Source: Sipunculus nudus
Lineage: Eukaryota > Annelida > Sipuncula > Golfingiida > Sipunculidae
Length of the DNA: 64,000 nt
Direction: 5' to 3'
NCBI GenBank assembly: GCA_026874595.1
Contig: CM049320.1
Coordinates: 53,473,070-53,537,069, forward strand
Both the position numbers and the translations under genes were made by a program. Shown one piece after another: positions 1 to 11,872 of the stretch; within the stretch, counting starts at the first letter, position 1; each line of letters starts with the position of its first letter. The notes under the pieces are model-generated. The model was not told the DNA's origin and made no database searches. It saw only the letters and a list, made by a program, of their open reading frames with translations.

Positions 1-2960
1 AAAAGAGTTGATAAATAATCACAGTATTGTATGTATCATTGAGACATGGGCAACCACGGATGATGAATTTCCTTATGCATTCAACATATACTATGGTTAT
101 GGAATAGTCAAGAGTACAGCGAGAGGAGGGGTCTTAGTTTACGTGCAACAGAAAATAAAGGGTATGATGGTACCTTAATTAATGAAGATAAAGATTTGGC
201 CATAGTTTGCTGCTATATTGCACCTGCAGGTTCTTCATTCTATGTGGATGAAGAGGAAATAAATGGCATCAACAGGCTGGAAAATGTATTGGTAGATACT
301 TTAGCAGAATTTGATGAATTTAATTGTATTCTCCTTGGTGATTTTAATGCTAGAATTGTAAATATAACCGATATACCATATATACCAGGAAATTAATTAC
401 GTGTTTAACTCCTTTTGGTAGAGTGTAGTTGATTATGTAATTGTCAGTAGTTATCTATTTCATAAGGTAGATGGATCCTGTGTATTATCAGATGATCCGT
501 CCTATCACTTTCCTTTAAGCTGTTCACTTAATATTATCAGACCAAGGAAAAAGCTTTCGAATGAACACATATGCGAACTGACAAAATGGGAAAAATTTTA
601 TCAGACTGATGAAGATAAAATAAATATTTCAAAATCATAAGAAAAAATAGAATGTGCTTCACTTTTCAAAACATTTAATGAGACCGTAGAAACATATCCG
701 GACAAAGCAATTAAGTGAGGCATTGGTTAGTATTTATCAAAATATATCCTACAGAAATGAACAAAACTTCCGAGACATCATGAAACTGAAGCAACCAAAT
801 TGGTGGGACAAAGAATGTGAATTTTAGAAAAATGAAAAATATATAACTTTGAATAAGTATACATGTACAATATCATATGGCGACTAACTTAATTATTAAC
901 AAACAAAACAGAGGTTTAAAATAATATGTGAAGAAAAGAAGGCAGCCATCTAAGCCTCAGAGGTGCATAAGGTGATAGGGTGCAAAAGACACTGATTCCA
1001 TGTGGAAAAACATGAGATCTTTAAATAAAAAGAAAATTGTTACAACAGAACCGGTACGTTGGTACAAACATTTTAAGAAACTTTTGAATTCATCAACACA
1101 TGAAATTAATTAAGTTTAAGAATCATACACTGGAATATTTTAAAAAAAATGATACAGTGCTTCATGGAGTCATAACACCATGTGAAGTACAGAAAGCCAT
1201 CAATAGAATGAAAAGAGGAAATGCCATAGGGCCTGACGGGATAACGGAAGATATATTGAAAGATACATATAGTCCCATATCGTCTCATATATTACAATTA
1301 TTTAATAATGAATTAGGAAATGATTTTCCCAGTCTCTTGGAGCGTAGCATTTATTGTACCAAGTCTCAAAAAGGCTTCCACCACAGATCCTAAAAAATTA
1401 TAGAGGTATTTCATTACTTAATACCGTTGGTAAAATGTTTAGACAAATATTGGCAAACGGAATTCATAATTATGTTGATCAAGCTGGATTCTAATGTGAA
1501 GCACAAGCTGGCTATAGGAAAGGTTATACACCAGTAGACCATACATCTTCTTTAATGGGGTGAGTGGAGAAATATTTAACAAAAAAGAAAAGAAGGTTTA
1601 ATTACACTTTTATTGATCTTTCAACTGCTTTTGATAGTGTACAACATGATTTATTGTGGTATGTTTAATTTAAAATTGGGATAAAAAAGAAACTCTTGCA
1701 GACACTTTAGTCAATATATAATCAAATGAAATCATGGCTGCTTACAGAGGAAGGATTAACAGATTATTTTGAATGTATTAACGGTACTCGACAAGGGTGC
1801 ATGATGAGTTCCCTTCTGTTTTCTTTATTCATAGATGAATTTTATGAACAAATTAATGAAAAAGATTGTCATGGTATAAATATTGATGAATATTTGCCAA
1901 ATTAATGACATTAATGTACGCTGATGAATTAGTATGCTTCAGGGATACAGTAGGACGTCTCCAAGAACAAACAAACCAGTTGCAAGTTTTTTTTTCTGTC
2001 AAAGTTAATTCAGGAAAGACAAAAATTATGGTTTTTTTTAGACACGAGGATTCATTAAATAGAGAAATGGCATTATCAAAAATACTCAAATTGAAACGGT
2101 AAATGACTATAGATACTTAGGGGTATTATTTAAAAGTACATTGTCATGGAATAAAACAAAGAAAGTGCAGGCTGAAAGAGCAGTGACTCTCATAAAAAAA
2201 AACTTCATAGGAAATACAGTTGTTTATAATTGAGCCAGCTATTATATCTATTTGCTTGTATGGTTACACCGGTATTATTATATGGTTCAGAACCGTTGGT
2301 GTATGAAAGATGTGAAATGATTGAAAAGGTGCAATGTAAATTTTGCAAGTACATTATAAAAATTAGCTCTTCAGCTCCGAACGCAGCATCGTTGGGAGGG
2401 TTTGGAAGGCATCCAATTTAAGTCGGTCAGTTATTTAGAGGTGTAAAATACTGGACAAAACTAGTACATTATGGTAATAATAGATATCTAGATATGAATG
2501 GAAAACAAACATGGGTATCTCATATAAGAAGCAAAATATGCAGCGCAGGTTCTGGGTATGTGTGGATGAATCAAGAAGTAGGAGACATAAGAATATTTTT
2601 GGCTAAAATAAAGGAAAGAATTATTGATATGGTAGAACAAAACTGGTCTTGTGGTGTAGAAGTAAGTACTAAATTAAATTTATATGATTCTTTTAAATCC
2701 ATGCTATCAATTAATGGAGAAATATTTACTGTGTGTGACTAATACCAAGCATAAACAAGCACTGGCCAGATTGAGATGTTCATGTAATGATTTGATAATT
2801 GAAAAAGGAAGGTATACGCAAATGGATAGAGTTTGTTGGTTTTCAAGATTTGTTTGTAGAAATAAAACTTTAAAACGCTGTTTAGTTGAACATTTACGAT
2901 AATATTTTAAGAGAATGTACCCTGATAATTAAATATGATCCGCCCCTGATAATTTAAAAA
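1..2960 (+). pseudogene. Decayed LINE (endonuclease + reverse transcriptase), 5' end cut by window edge
   Basis: This is a non-LTR retrotransposon relic broken by many stops and frameshifts. Recognisable pieces in order: an APE-type endonuclease fragment at 196-396 with LLGDFNARI; the start of the reverse transcriptase at 1100-1393 with RMKRGNAIGPDG; FIDLSTAFDS near 1609-1640 (the first catalytic Asp block); NGTRQGCMMSSLLFS near 1780-1830; and LMYADELV near 1911, where the usual YADD has become YADE. The region 2230-2902 is the C-terminal part. The end carries two ~26-bp repeats of a CCTGATAATT/ATGATCC type (2919-2975), like the short repeats that end many CR1-like LINEs. The clade is uncertain; jockey/CR1-like is my best guess. 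It cannot encode active protein. Confidence 0.85.
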
Positions 2961-4538
2961 TGATCCCCCCCCCCCTGGAAATTCAGGGGTTTATTTCAGA
3001 GCTCATATGGAAATGTTCATAAGCTCATTCATACAAACGACAGATATTTTGCACTCAGAACAATAACACTGTACATGCTTTTTAGCACGGACCAACATAC
3101 ACATTGTATGATGAAATATGTAATGTTTATAAAGTGAACCCATACTAACCCCCCCCCCCCCCCCTTCTCATTGCCCTCTACCACCGTCTCCTATATTCAT
3201 CAAAGGAGACATCGACGAGATGTGCATTGAGAATAGTAATTAAACTTTACTTTAAAACAGAAGATTTATGTAATATTTAACAATAAATTAACTTCAGTTA
3301 ACTACATGTCGTTGAATGGCAAATAGTCATCTTTTAATTACAAATGTTTACATTAATGAGATCACAAAGGTAATTTTACATTTCTAATTATGATGTTAAT
3401 TAAATAGAACCAAATATTCCAAAATTTTACCCTATCTATAAGGAATGTATATGATGTAATCTAACTATGATGATCTTCCGTGTATTTTTCATATAAATTT
3501 GAGTACCCCAAATTTAACATAGGATCCGCCCCCGTTACACTGAGAAGATTTGGTGGAACTAATAAAAAATGTTAATATATTAACCAAACTTCATCTCCAC
3601 CAAATTTGGTACTTTTTATCACAGTCTGAACAATTCTTCTGTATTTTGCCATTAACCGCTGCACTAATCATATTGTCCCCGCTTCTCGAAACGGGGGACA
3701 TCGATTTGGGTATGTCTGTCTGTCCTTCTGACTGTCTGTCCGTCAAGTTTTTGTTTCCGTGAGCTAACTTTCCGAAGTGTTGTCCGATTTCATTAAGGTT
3801 TCGGCTAGTGATTGCTCTCATGCTTCTTTGCTTGGGATTAGTTTTGGAGTGTCTGTCTGAAAATTTATTATTACCAGCTCCAAAACAAACAAAAAACCCT
3901 TTGGTTCAACAATAAAAATTATGACATGAGGAGAACATCTTCAGGTGGCAATGAATATTAAAACACAGGGACTCTGACATGCGAAGACATCTTCAGGGAA
4001 TAAAAAAACTAAAACATATTGAGAAGGCAATCATGAAGATCACAGGAAGCTAAAATATCTAGAGGCAGAAGCGGAGAACATATATTCCACGAATCTGCTT
4101 GTTATCATTAATTTAGATGTTAAGACTCAGTTGGAAAAAGAATTATGGCTGTACATTAAGTATATAAGAAACGTTTGGCAATAACTTAGGAGAAACTATC
4201 AATATTTAATTTAACTGGATCACCATATTAGGGTCTTTCCGACTAAAGCGAGCATTTGGGAGTCCCGATCTGATTTGCTAGAGATACACGATTAATCAAA
4301 TAGGATTAAATGTCGGAATGAATCGCCTACAGTGCGGTTGATTTGCATAGAATGCCTATAAATTTGCAGGGACAACTGTGCTCGCAACACGTTGAGACTC
4401 CATACGAATTAGTGATGAATGTTTCGAGCTAGCGGGTAGCACATTTAATATTCGCTTCTAATCATGTGTAACATTGACACGTCCGCATCGAGTCCCTGAG
4501 GCTTCAGTTGGTAATCATCAGTTATATTTTTGTTTCAG
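2961..4538. other. Non-coding stretch, probably intron
   Basis: No gene is supported here. It contains poly-C runs near 2967-2977 and 3150-3165, and around 3680-3860 a block with GGGGACATCG and TGTCTGTCTGTCC that resembles dispersed repeats of molluscan genomes. The short open frames on either strand in 3550-3821 look like chance. The stretch leads into the acceptor of the exon at 4539. Confidence 0.5.
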
Positions 4539-4826
4539 GCTATGTGTCACTGAGTGATATCGGGATCCGTGATATGGAGACGTTTACTGATCAGGTAAAA
4601 CCAAGTCTCCGCTGTGTGCGGGAAGAGTTTGTCGAATATTGTGGTTACGGCGGAAGGAAGGACCTTCTGGAAGGTGGCGGGTTATATGAAGTCGTCCCCA
4701 CATACCCAAGCCGGCAGGTCGCTGGCCACTTCTTCAGGGCATCCAAGGGAAATGACCCCCCGTCAGCCGAGCTAAGTCGTTGTCTGAAGAGAAGCCATGT
4801 CGTGTTTACCAACATGGAATTGTACG
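4539..4826 (+). CDS. Symmetric phase 1-1 exon, unknown GYVSL-type extracellular module
   Basis: This is an internal exon with a clear acceptor (TTTTTGTTTCAG before 4539) and a consensus donor (GTAAGT from 4827). It is 288 bases, exactly 96 codons, and both boundaries fall after codon position 1, so it can be inserted or duplicated without shifting frame. The peptide starts G-Y-V-S-L and has cysteines at residues 26, 35 and 82, a charged stretch RCVREEFVEYCG (25-36) and ends N-M-E-L-Y. I recognise no known domain. The N-terminal ~35 residues resemble the exon at 11685 (GYLSLGH..., FRCVRDDYV). No start codon or stop belongs to it. The copy at 63570-63857 encodes the same peptide. The reading frame and splice sites are strong; the function is unknown. 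Confidence 0.75.
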
Positions 4827-5714
4827 GTAAGTAGTTATTTGCTTGTATAGACGGTCCATAATAGGTTGGTTGTAAGTTTGATTGAGGCCAAAGGTTCACA
4901 TCATCGGTTGAACCAGTGGTCAGACCAAGCATAACCGTGAACGGTTCTTAGTTCTTCCCAGAGATGAGGTGTTATACACCATCAAGCCCTGAGGCCTCTA
5001 CATCTGTGGCTTAGCCATGAAACAAGCATTAGTGCAATTTGGTGAAAGCAAACAGACAGAAAGGGAGTCACTTCAGGAATAATTTGCCTTAGAAAGGACA
5101 AAACCACAAAAAAAAACTTTAAAGGAAAATTCAGATGAGCCATTTTTGGAGGTCTTTAAATTACAACTTTTTTCATCAAGAACCACCCGCATATGTCGAA
5201 CAATCAATAAAAATTCAATTCAGAGCCGCCTTTTTGTTAATCACCAAGTGCGTTTTATGCATTTCTAGCAACCAACTTCTGTTCATAACCAACCAAACAC
5301 CTCGCTAAAACGCACCTTTCAAATATTCATTTAGCATTAGCTATCCTTCAATTGCATGTCTGTTATTTTTTTTAAATGCGACCAACAGAAAGTACAATAA
5401 CAGAAAGCACAATTGATTTTCATTGAAAAAATATAGGGTTACACAACACAGCACTACATCTCCAGGCCAGGGTTACAGCCTTAATTCAGCACCACGTTAC
5501 TCCAATTTTTTTTCAAAACTTTGCTCTTTTTAATAGAAGTTTCATGCGTGTTTACACACACCGAGTAAAACCTCGCCTAACACCACCTCTCTTCAGCGAC
5601 CACTTCAGAATAACTACAGTCCAAATTCTGTTTGCTCTTTTTTTCAGACCTCACATAGACGACAACTATGACTTTATCGAGGTCCCGTTGGTGGTCGTAA
5701 TTCCGAAATTCCAC

Positions 5715-5765
<51 letters not shown>

Positions 5766-6489
5766 CTGATGGAAGAAACTGAACTTCATATTTTTAATAT
5801 ATCTCGCAAAGAAAAAAAGTTAAATAAGATTGTGTGTACAGAATTATTTCAAGGCAAATTCCGTTCACTTAAAACAAAAACTCTATCTTCGCTTTATCAA
5901 TACAATATATTATTTTTTGCCAAATACGTAGATTATATTTTATATCGTAGTTTTATCGATAATCCCCTGCGGATAACTGATCTCCACTTTCTTTCTGATA
6001 TCTAGCCCTGATTTTATCGATGAACAAGGGCTAAAGTGGCCCGTTGATCGATATTAACATTCTATGAATTTCTCATTAATCGTGCACTTGATCTATTTCT
6101 TTTGAATGCATAAAATTGCTCGTGTCCGTATAGTTTGACTACGGGAATAATGTAACCATGCACTGTGCGTGAGTTGGATTTTCCTCTTGCTGATAAGTTT
6201 AATTCATATATAGCCAGGCAACAATCTAAAATACGCTGCTAATTGAATCAATACTCTGTTACCGTATCGAACATAATCACAGTTAAATATATATTAGGGA
6301 TGTATTTATTGAATTATCCCATGCGTTAATGTGAATATAAAAGAGGCATTTGTTTCTCGCGCTGGTAAACTGCCACTGAGGATGTTCTTGCTTCTCTAAT
6401 GTTACAACTAGTTTTCGTTTTAGGAGGCTATGGTCTGTATGATATCTCGCTTATATGGGTTTATTATTGGTACTTTTTTCTTATTTCAG
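4827..6489. other. Putative intron with (AT)n tract
   Basis: No coding signal stands out. The only notable structure is the dinucleotide tract at 5718-5756. Open frames overlapping that tract are low-complexity artefacts. Confidence 0.5.
5718..5756. repeat. (AT)n microsatellite
   Basis: About 19 uninterrupted AT dinucleotides. Confidence 0.95.
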
Positions 6490-6516
6490 CTCCATTTACT
6501 GCGAACACACTTCCAG
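6490..6516 (+). CDS. Candidate 27-nt phase 1-1 microexon
   Basis: Between the acceptor TTTTTTCTTATTTCAG and the donor GTATGTC lie 27 bases in phase 1-1. With a leading G from an upstream exon they read A-P-F-T-A-N-T-L-P and leave G for the next codon. Joined to the neighbouring exons this gives ...NMELY-APFTANTLP-GYLSL..., which keeps the frame open across both joins. A second 27-nt exon of the same phase lies at 55262-55288. So short an exon could be chance; support comes from the phase, the length and good splice sites only. Confidence 0.4.
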
Positions 6517-6759
6517 GTATGTCATCATTCTGGTAACACTTCTTTCCAAAGTAGTATAAAAAATTGTTCATTATTGATGCATTTAAATATTTCCACACGC
6601 ACACACGAAGCCAAAATATACCATTTATAGATGTGCCTTTCTGATTATACTTACTTTGTGCAAAGCGCATAGGGTGAAGTGTGATATTAATATCTTTAAA
6701 CCCAAGAGCAAACTTGCCAACAGATGCCTATGACGGGTTTTAATAGTTCAGCTGACTGT

Positions 6760-8050
6760 TTGTCATCTGAGATATGAGCTATAGCGATAATGTTTGTCTG
6801 GCGTCTGTCAGTCCGTTAACAGGGCACAACCGTTAGACCTAGACATTTATATGAGCACCCTGAATGTCAGAAGAGGATAAATCGTATTTGTAAGCCTAGA
6901 ATCTTCTAACACAACATCCTACGAGGTTCTTAGCAAATCACCTTAGAAACCTGAAATAAGGTCATGATGAAACTCATTTTGCGACCCACAAGCCGAAAAA
7001 GCATTTTGATCACCCAGACAGTCAGTCAGGGCACATATTGTATCTGTTATGCCTAGAATCTTCTAACGTAACATTATAGGACGTCTTTTATTGCTGTCCT
7101 TGGAAACCTGAAATTAGGTCACCATGACCTGTATTTTGAGACCTATAGGAAGGCTGTCGAACACAAAAACCAGGCAGGTTCTAGGCACATCTTTTGGAAA
7201 CCTGAAATTAGGTCATGGTGACGTATATTTTGCAACTTGGACAGAAAAAAAAACTTTGAGCACCCAGACAGACGGGGTTCAAGTTGTATCCATTAGGCCC
7301 AGAACATTCTAACATAATATTCCGGGAGGTCCCAGGAAAATGTCCTTGGAAACATGAAATTGGGTCACTGTGACCTATATCCTGCAACCTGTAGGGAAAA
7401 AGGTGTCATTTGAGCACCCTGAATGTAAGAAGGGCCAAACCAAATTGGAGGCGTTAGGGCTAGAATCTTCTATAGCAACACTCAACAAGTTCTAGGCAAG
7501 TCTCTTTGGGAACCAGAAATTATGTCATGGTGCACAGGCTATATTTTATGCGCTATGAGTCGAAAAATATGAATTTGAGCATCCAGATAGACAAGGTACA
7601 GATTTGTATCTATTTTCATTTGAACCTTACATTGAAAAGTCTAAGGTCCTTGGCGAGTCTTCTTTGAATCCTGAAATAAGGTGACTTAATTCTTATAATA
7701 CAGCCAGATAGGGCTCAAATTGGATCATTAAACCATAACATCTTCCAACACAACATCCAGGGAGATCTTAGCAAATTCCACTGGAAACCTGCACGTGACA
7801 GGCAAAAAACATGAGTACCTTTAACATCAGATGGGTATAAAAATTAGGCCTTAGAAAACCAGACATTGGGTCATGGTAACCTATATTCTGCGAGCTATTT
7901 ACCAGATTTTGAGAACCCAGACAGACAGGGTACAAATGGTATCCAAATCCTCGGAACCCTCTATTGTGAAATCCAGGGGGGGGGGGGGGGGGGTCCTGGC
8001 CAGGTCTCCTATAAATCCTATTTTCAATTGAGTGTCCCCGCGGTAACATA
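6760..8050 (+). repeat. Old degenerate tandem array
   Basis: The words CCTAGAATCTTCTAAC, GGAAACCTGAAATTAGGTCA and CAGGGCACA recur at irregular spacing (first word near 6895, 7051, 7291, 7458). The unit also begins with GTCAGTCCGTTAACAGGG. The same words occur in the array at 47.2-48.7 kb and, on the opposite strand, in the 340-bp satellite of the 9.6-kb units, so the three are diverged members of one family. A 15-base poly-G run sits at about 7978-7992. Confidence 0.75.
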
Positions 8051-9025
8051 CCAAGGATTCGATGGATTTTTCCCGAAACTCGACATACTTTTAACCAAAA
8101 GATGATATCGTCCAAGTTCGATTTTAGACCAAATCCATGCATATTTAGAAAAGGTCAGAAGTCACAAGGCTATTTTATGTTGTCGCCGAGATAACTTATC
8201 AGGAATATGATGAATTTTGATGAAGGTCAACATAAATATTAACCAATATGATATCTCACCTTAATTCGATTTCTTGTATAATCCATGAGGTCAGAGTTCT
8301 CCTGGCTTAAATCTCCTGATTTAAAATCTTTGCAAAATTCACGCATATCTAATTAGGTCAGAGGTCACAAGACGTAAGATGGGCGTATTATGCATGTTTG
8401 CGGTGCTCATATTTACAATTCAACCCCGTGGTCACTGTTTTTGTGGTTTACGCCAACGATACTTAGAATTCATGACCAAATGTCGTCTTCATTTTATCTT
8501 TAAGGCCTCAAATAAAAGTGATTGATTCTCCAGGTTTCAATACCAGGGCTAGCAAAGGGCAAAGTACTGTCAGCAGATAAATGAGAGCGTGGTATGTGGT
8601 GTGCATCTAACTCAAAATTTCAAAACAGCGACACCCTACACCCTAAATGCTTTGTCAGGCGTATAGCCCCGAAGGGGAATCCCCAACACACGTTGTGGAA
8701 AATTGTTTGAATACATGCTACGAATGTGCATTTCTGTTGGTTCAAGCTAGAATCACAGACACTTAATTTTTTTTTTCACAGGGTGCTTTTTAGCCTGCTT
8801 TTTTAGCTTTCATGCAAAAACTGCCGACAAATTTTATTTGCCCATGAATGAATCAGATCTCATGAGGCCGCTTTTCTTTGCCCCTCCCCCCCCCCCCACC
8901 CCCAGGCTACAGTACTGGTCCGGTAGCTATATAGGAGTAAATTATTGCGTTGCATGTATAAATGTTTTCAAAAGTTGACTCGATTTTGAACGAGATTTTT
9001 TCGCATTCAAACATTTGCATGTTTA
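8051..9025. other. Non-coding, repeat-like
   Basis: Two blocks containing AGGTCAGAnGTCACAAG (near 8153 and 8356) suggest a further degenerate repeat. There is a poly-C run at about 8884-8898. No gene is seen. Confidence 0.4.
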
Positions 9026-9030
9026 TTTTT

Positions 9031-9275
9031 TTAGTACCTCTTTTGTTGAGAAAGACTCGTGCGACCAAGGACATCTATATGATGAGGCAGTATTTCGTGG
9101 GAGAGACGAAGGACAGAGTATATATTAGGTTTTGCCAGGTTCCTTGGCAACACCTGGGACAACATGGACCTCCACGTGGCCACCAAACAACACTTGCCAT
9201 CCATCCTCCGACCAGCAAAGGCCTTCAAAACAACCTCTCATAGCATTTCCGTTTTCCTTGTAGAATGTGAACAAG
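9031..9275 (+). pseudogene. Possible decayed exon
   Basis: A GC-richer island in AT-rich surroundings follows a poly-T/AG acceptor-like site (near 9030) and ends before GTATTA at 9276. No single frame spans it. The first part reads openly as ...DIYMMRQYFVGE..., and the second part, in another frame, as ...DNMDLHVATKQHLP... down to VECEQ, ending in phase 1. This would fit one frameshift in a former module exon, or only the last 12 nt (9264-9275, after CCTTGTAG) being used. The evidence is weak and it may be neither. Confidence 0.2.
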
Positions 9276-9309
9276 GTATTATTTATACTATACTTTTATT
9301 GTACTATTT

Positions 9310-9362
<53 letters not shown>
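9310..9362. repeat. (AT)n microsatellite
   Basis: AT dinucleotides with a single GT interruption. Confidence 0.95.
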
Positions 9363-9364
<2 letters not shown>

Positions 9365-9641
9365 TTACTGCATCAATAAGGCACGGACCAAGATTGCTGT
9401 GTGAAAGCTGTGTGAAAGATCATGATTTTAACACACTTTTAGACAGGATCCGCTATACATACATTATCATAAAATTGTCAGCACTTTATCTCGTGCATAT
9501 CATGGTGCATGGTGGCGCTTTATCTTATAATTTTTCACTGTAGTGCTGCCCCTTAGAGTCTGTCGAAAGTAACTATAACAGTCAGAATGATAAATATTTT
9601 AAAATGGACTTTCCGCTAACAAGTATTTTGCCACTTCGAAG

Positions 9642-11214
9642 CAGTGGGGTACCTAGCCTAATTGCCGCCCGGTGCGAAAGTAAAAGTTAGCGGTCTTTTA
9701 ACAAAGCATTATAAAATTTCACAACATATGGAAACATATCCGGACAGATTTTCCTTGTTACAGGATTTTATTTGACAACAACGCAATTATATCGATGAAG
9801 TTATCAACAGACAATATTTCGTTACGCATTTAAAAAACATCACCTCTTTGCTATTGCGTTATTTAAAAGAACGTTGTGCATGATTCACATAATGTTCTAA
9901 CTTAATTTATCTTGCATGATATATGATTAACTTAATTCAACATGGTAAAACTTCATTTGGTTATTGTCATTTAGTTCTCAACGAATATAAATACATTGCC
10001 AAAAAAAAAACCACTTCTTGTTATCGCATATGACAGCAGCTACGCCTAATTAAGCTGTGTGATATGCATAGTGCTGCAGCAAGCAAGGCGATCATACTTA
10101 TGTCTCTATTCGAAACGCGGAAGAGTATTTCATGAGCTATATGTGTGCAGGGGATGTATAATGTTTGAATAAAATGTGACTTTTTGTTTAACTACAATAT
10201 CCTCAAAGTTAAAACCATGTTAATCTAAAGCTACATCAGTTTCATGTTCTGCACTTTCCTCATATTAATTTACGAACTAACGATAATTCGTTAGTCAATA
10301 AAGCACTTCATTGAATTTCACATCATTATATCTTGAATTATATGATATATTATATTATATATTTAGTAATTTGAAGGTAACACGTATATATAACGTGTCC
10401 TAGGGGCAAGGTTGGAACCATCACCCTGGACATTGGTAATAATTTGTATTTGAAATGCAATGACATATGCCAACTTAAAGATTAAATAAATCTCACATAG
10501 TTCTGGGGGAAAGATTATTATTAAATAAAAGATCATGTCATATACGCCAAATTCTAAAACCAGTGGTAAATTAAAGGACAACCAAGGAAACGTATGTAAA
10601 TGCGTTTGTTTTTAACGAAACTGTTGTAAGCACATGGGAGGACCATGGAAAAGTATTTTAGGTTGTTTCAGGCAGTTTAAATGTCATGGTATTCTAGTGA
10701 AATCAATAGTGCAAGTTTATACATTACGGGAAAAGAGCAACAGAATTCATCATAACATTTTCCGGACAATGTGTAAGAGAGACACCCGTCCCCCATCACG
10801 TTTCTTCTTAGTTTCCTGTACACGTAGATGATCCTGAAATGTGTGCCTTTGCAAGACAGTTTCTCGGTGTCGTTCTGGCATTGTCGGTGTTCTCATAAAT
10901 AAGAGCTTCAAATCTGTATTTCTTCTGGCGTAGCCTGTCTATAGAGATAATTCGCGAAACATTTGATTTACTATTGTACAGTTTATCATTACTGAAATGA
11001 TTGATATGGAGGAACAAAGCAACAAAATTACCAAACATTAAAAATGCCCACCAATCTTTAAGAATATGTCATTTATACTTACAAATGTGTACTCTTTGAG
11101 GATCTCTTTGTGCCAACTCCTCATACTAATTCAGCGAAATGCCCCCCCCCCCTGCAACATGCACCGTCCCGTACCCCGCATCACCCCCCCCCCCATCCCC
11201 CCGGCACGCCACTG
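9642..11214. mobile_element. Non-autonomous hAT-like element with 8-bp target duplications
   Basis: The left end begins CAGTGGGGTACC and the right end, read in reverse complement, begins CAGTGGCGTGCC, an imperfect terminal inverted repeat of the hAT CAGTGG type. The flanks are CTTCGAAG (9634-9641) and CTTCGATG (11215-11222), 7 of 8 bases identical, and 8 bp is the normal hAT target-site duplication. The interior (~1.6 kb) has no convincing open frame, so any transposase would act in trans. The right end is rich in poly-C runs (11143-11152 and 11183-11200). Confidence 0.55.
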
Positions 11215-11222
11215 CTTCGATG

Positions 11223-11684
11223 AATAGACCAACTGTTTGATACGTTTGTTTTATTCTTATGACACTCAGCGTGTGCTGAGAAGATTAAGCTGCATAACTC
11301 AGTGTACGAGTTAATCTGGTTGCATGTTTGCCAAATTCCTTCCTGTTGTCAAGCAGCTTCACGGCTTCTCCATCTCAAAGGCCTATCAACAATCCACAGG
11401 ATCTGGGCCATGTATTACCATCGCCTGTCATTAACAGGAGAGTATTGACTGCTGTTGCAGCGCAGTTTCCGGTATGACTGTCTGTATCGAAAGAATGTCT
11501 GTAGCGTATTTTAAACTGAACGAACTTTGTAAAAAAACTGTTGTATTTGTGAATAGGGAAACCACTGTGATTATCCTATGATTCATGTCATATCCCACTG
11601 AAAAAAAACAACATATATTGACAAGTAATATATCTTTGTGTGGAGTGGCTAGGCGTTAATTATAATACATTGGTTTCCTTCCAG
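11223..11684. other. Non-coding, probable intron
   Basis: No gene or repeat is recognised between the hAT-like element and the exon acceptor at 11684. Confidence 0.4.
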
Positions 11685-11816
11685 GATATTTGTCGTTAGG
11701 TCATGTGATGGGAATTGGGCCTGAACCGATGGCTGGCCTAAAAGAAATTTTCCGCTGTGTTCGCGATGATTACGTTGGCAAAATCGGACAATTCCAGTAT
11801 ACGGACTATGAAGTAG
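11685..11816 (+). CDS. Exon of a second GYLSL-type module; 3' boundary uncertain
   Basis: The acceptor GTTTCCTTCCAG precedes 11685 and the exon opens in phase 1 with (G)GA TAT TTG TCG, giving G-Y-L-S-L. The following residues, including FRCVRDDYVGK, align with GYVSL...LRCVREEFVEY of the exon at 4539, so the two are paralogous modules. The frame stays open to 11872. A GT at 11817 would give a 132-base phase 1-1 exon of 44 codons; a better-looking donor, GTAGGT at 11813, would end in phase 0. The second half of the module present at 4539 is not recognisable here, so this copy may be short, broken, or split by an intron. Confidence 0.55.
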
Positions 11817-11872
11817 GTGTGGGTATTGGATCAAAGGAAAAGGAAGGGGTTTTTAACTCACTGGTATATTAA

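Larger units (their letters stand above)
1..4969. repeat. Left copy of the ~59-kb direct repeat
   Basis: This segment recurs at 59035-64000 in the same orientation. The offset is 59034 at the left edge and 59031 at the right edge, so the net length change over 5 kb is only 3 bases. Differences seen are scattered substitutions (for example near 152, 827, 861, 1105, 1592) and one-base changes in homopolymers. It contains a dead LINE and one coding exon. Both copies run to a window edge, so the true length of the duplicated block is unknown. A tandem segmental duplication or two haplotypes assembled in series would both give this picture. Confidence 0.95.

Noticed and set aside
4645-4932. 95-codon minus-strand frame opposite the exon at 4539
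   Set aside because: It is a shadow of the plus-strand exon, which has proper splice sites and phase.
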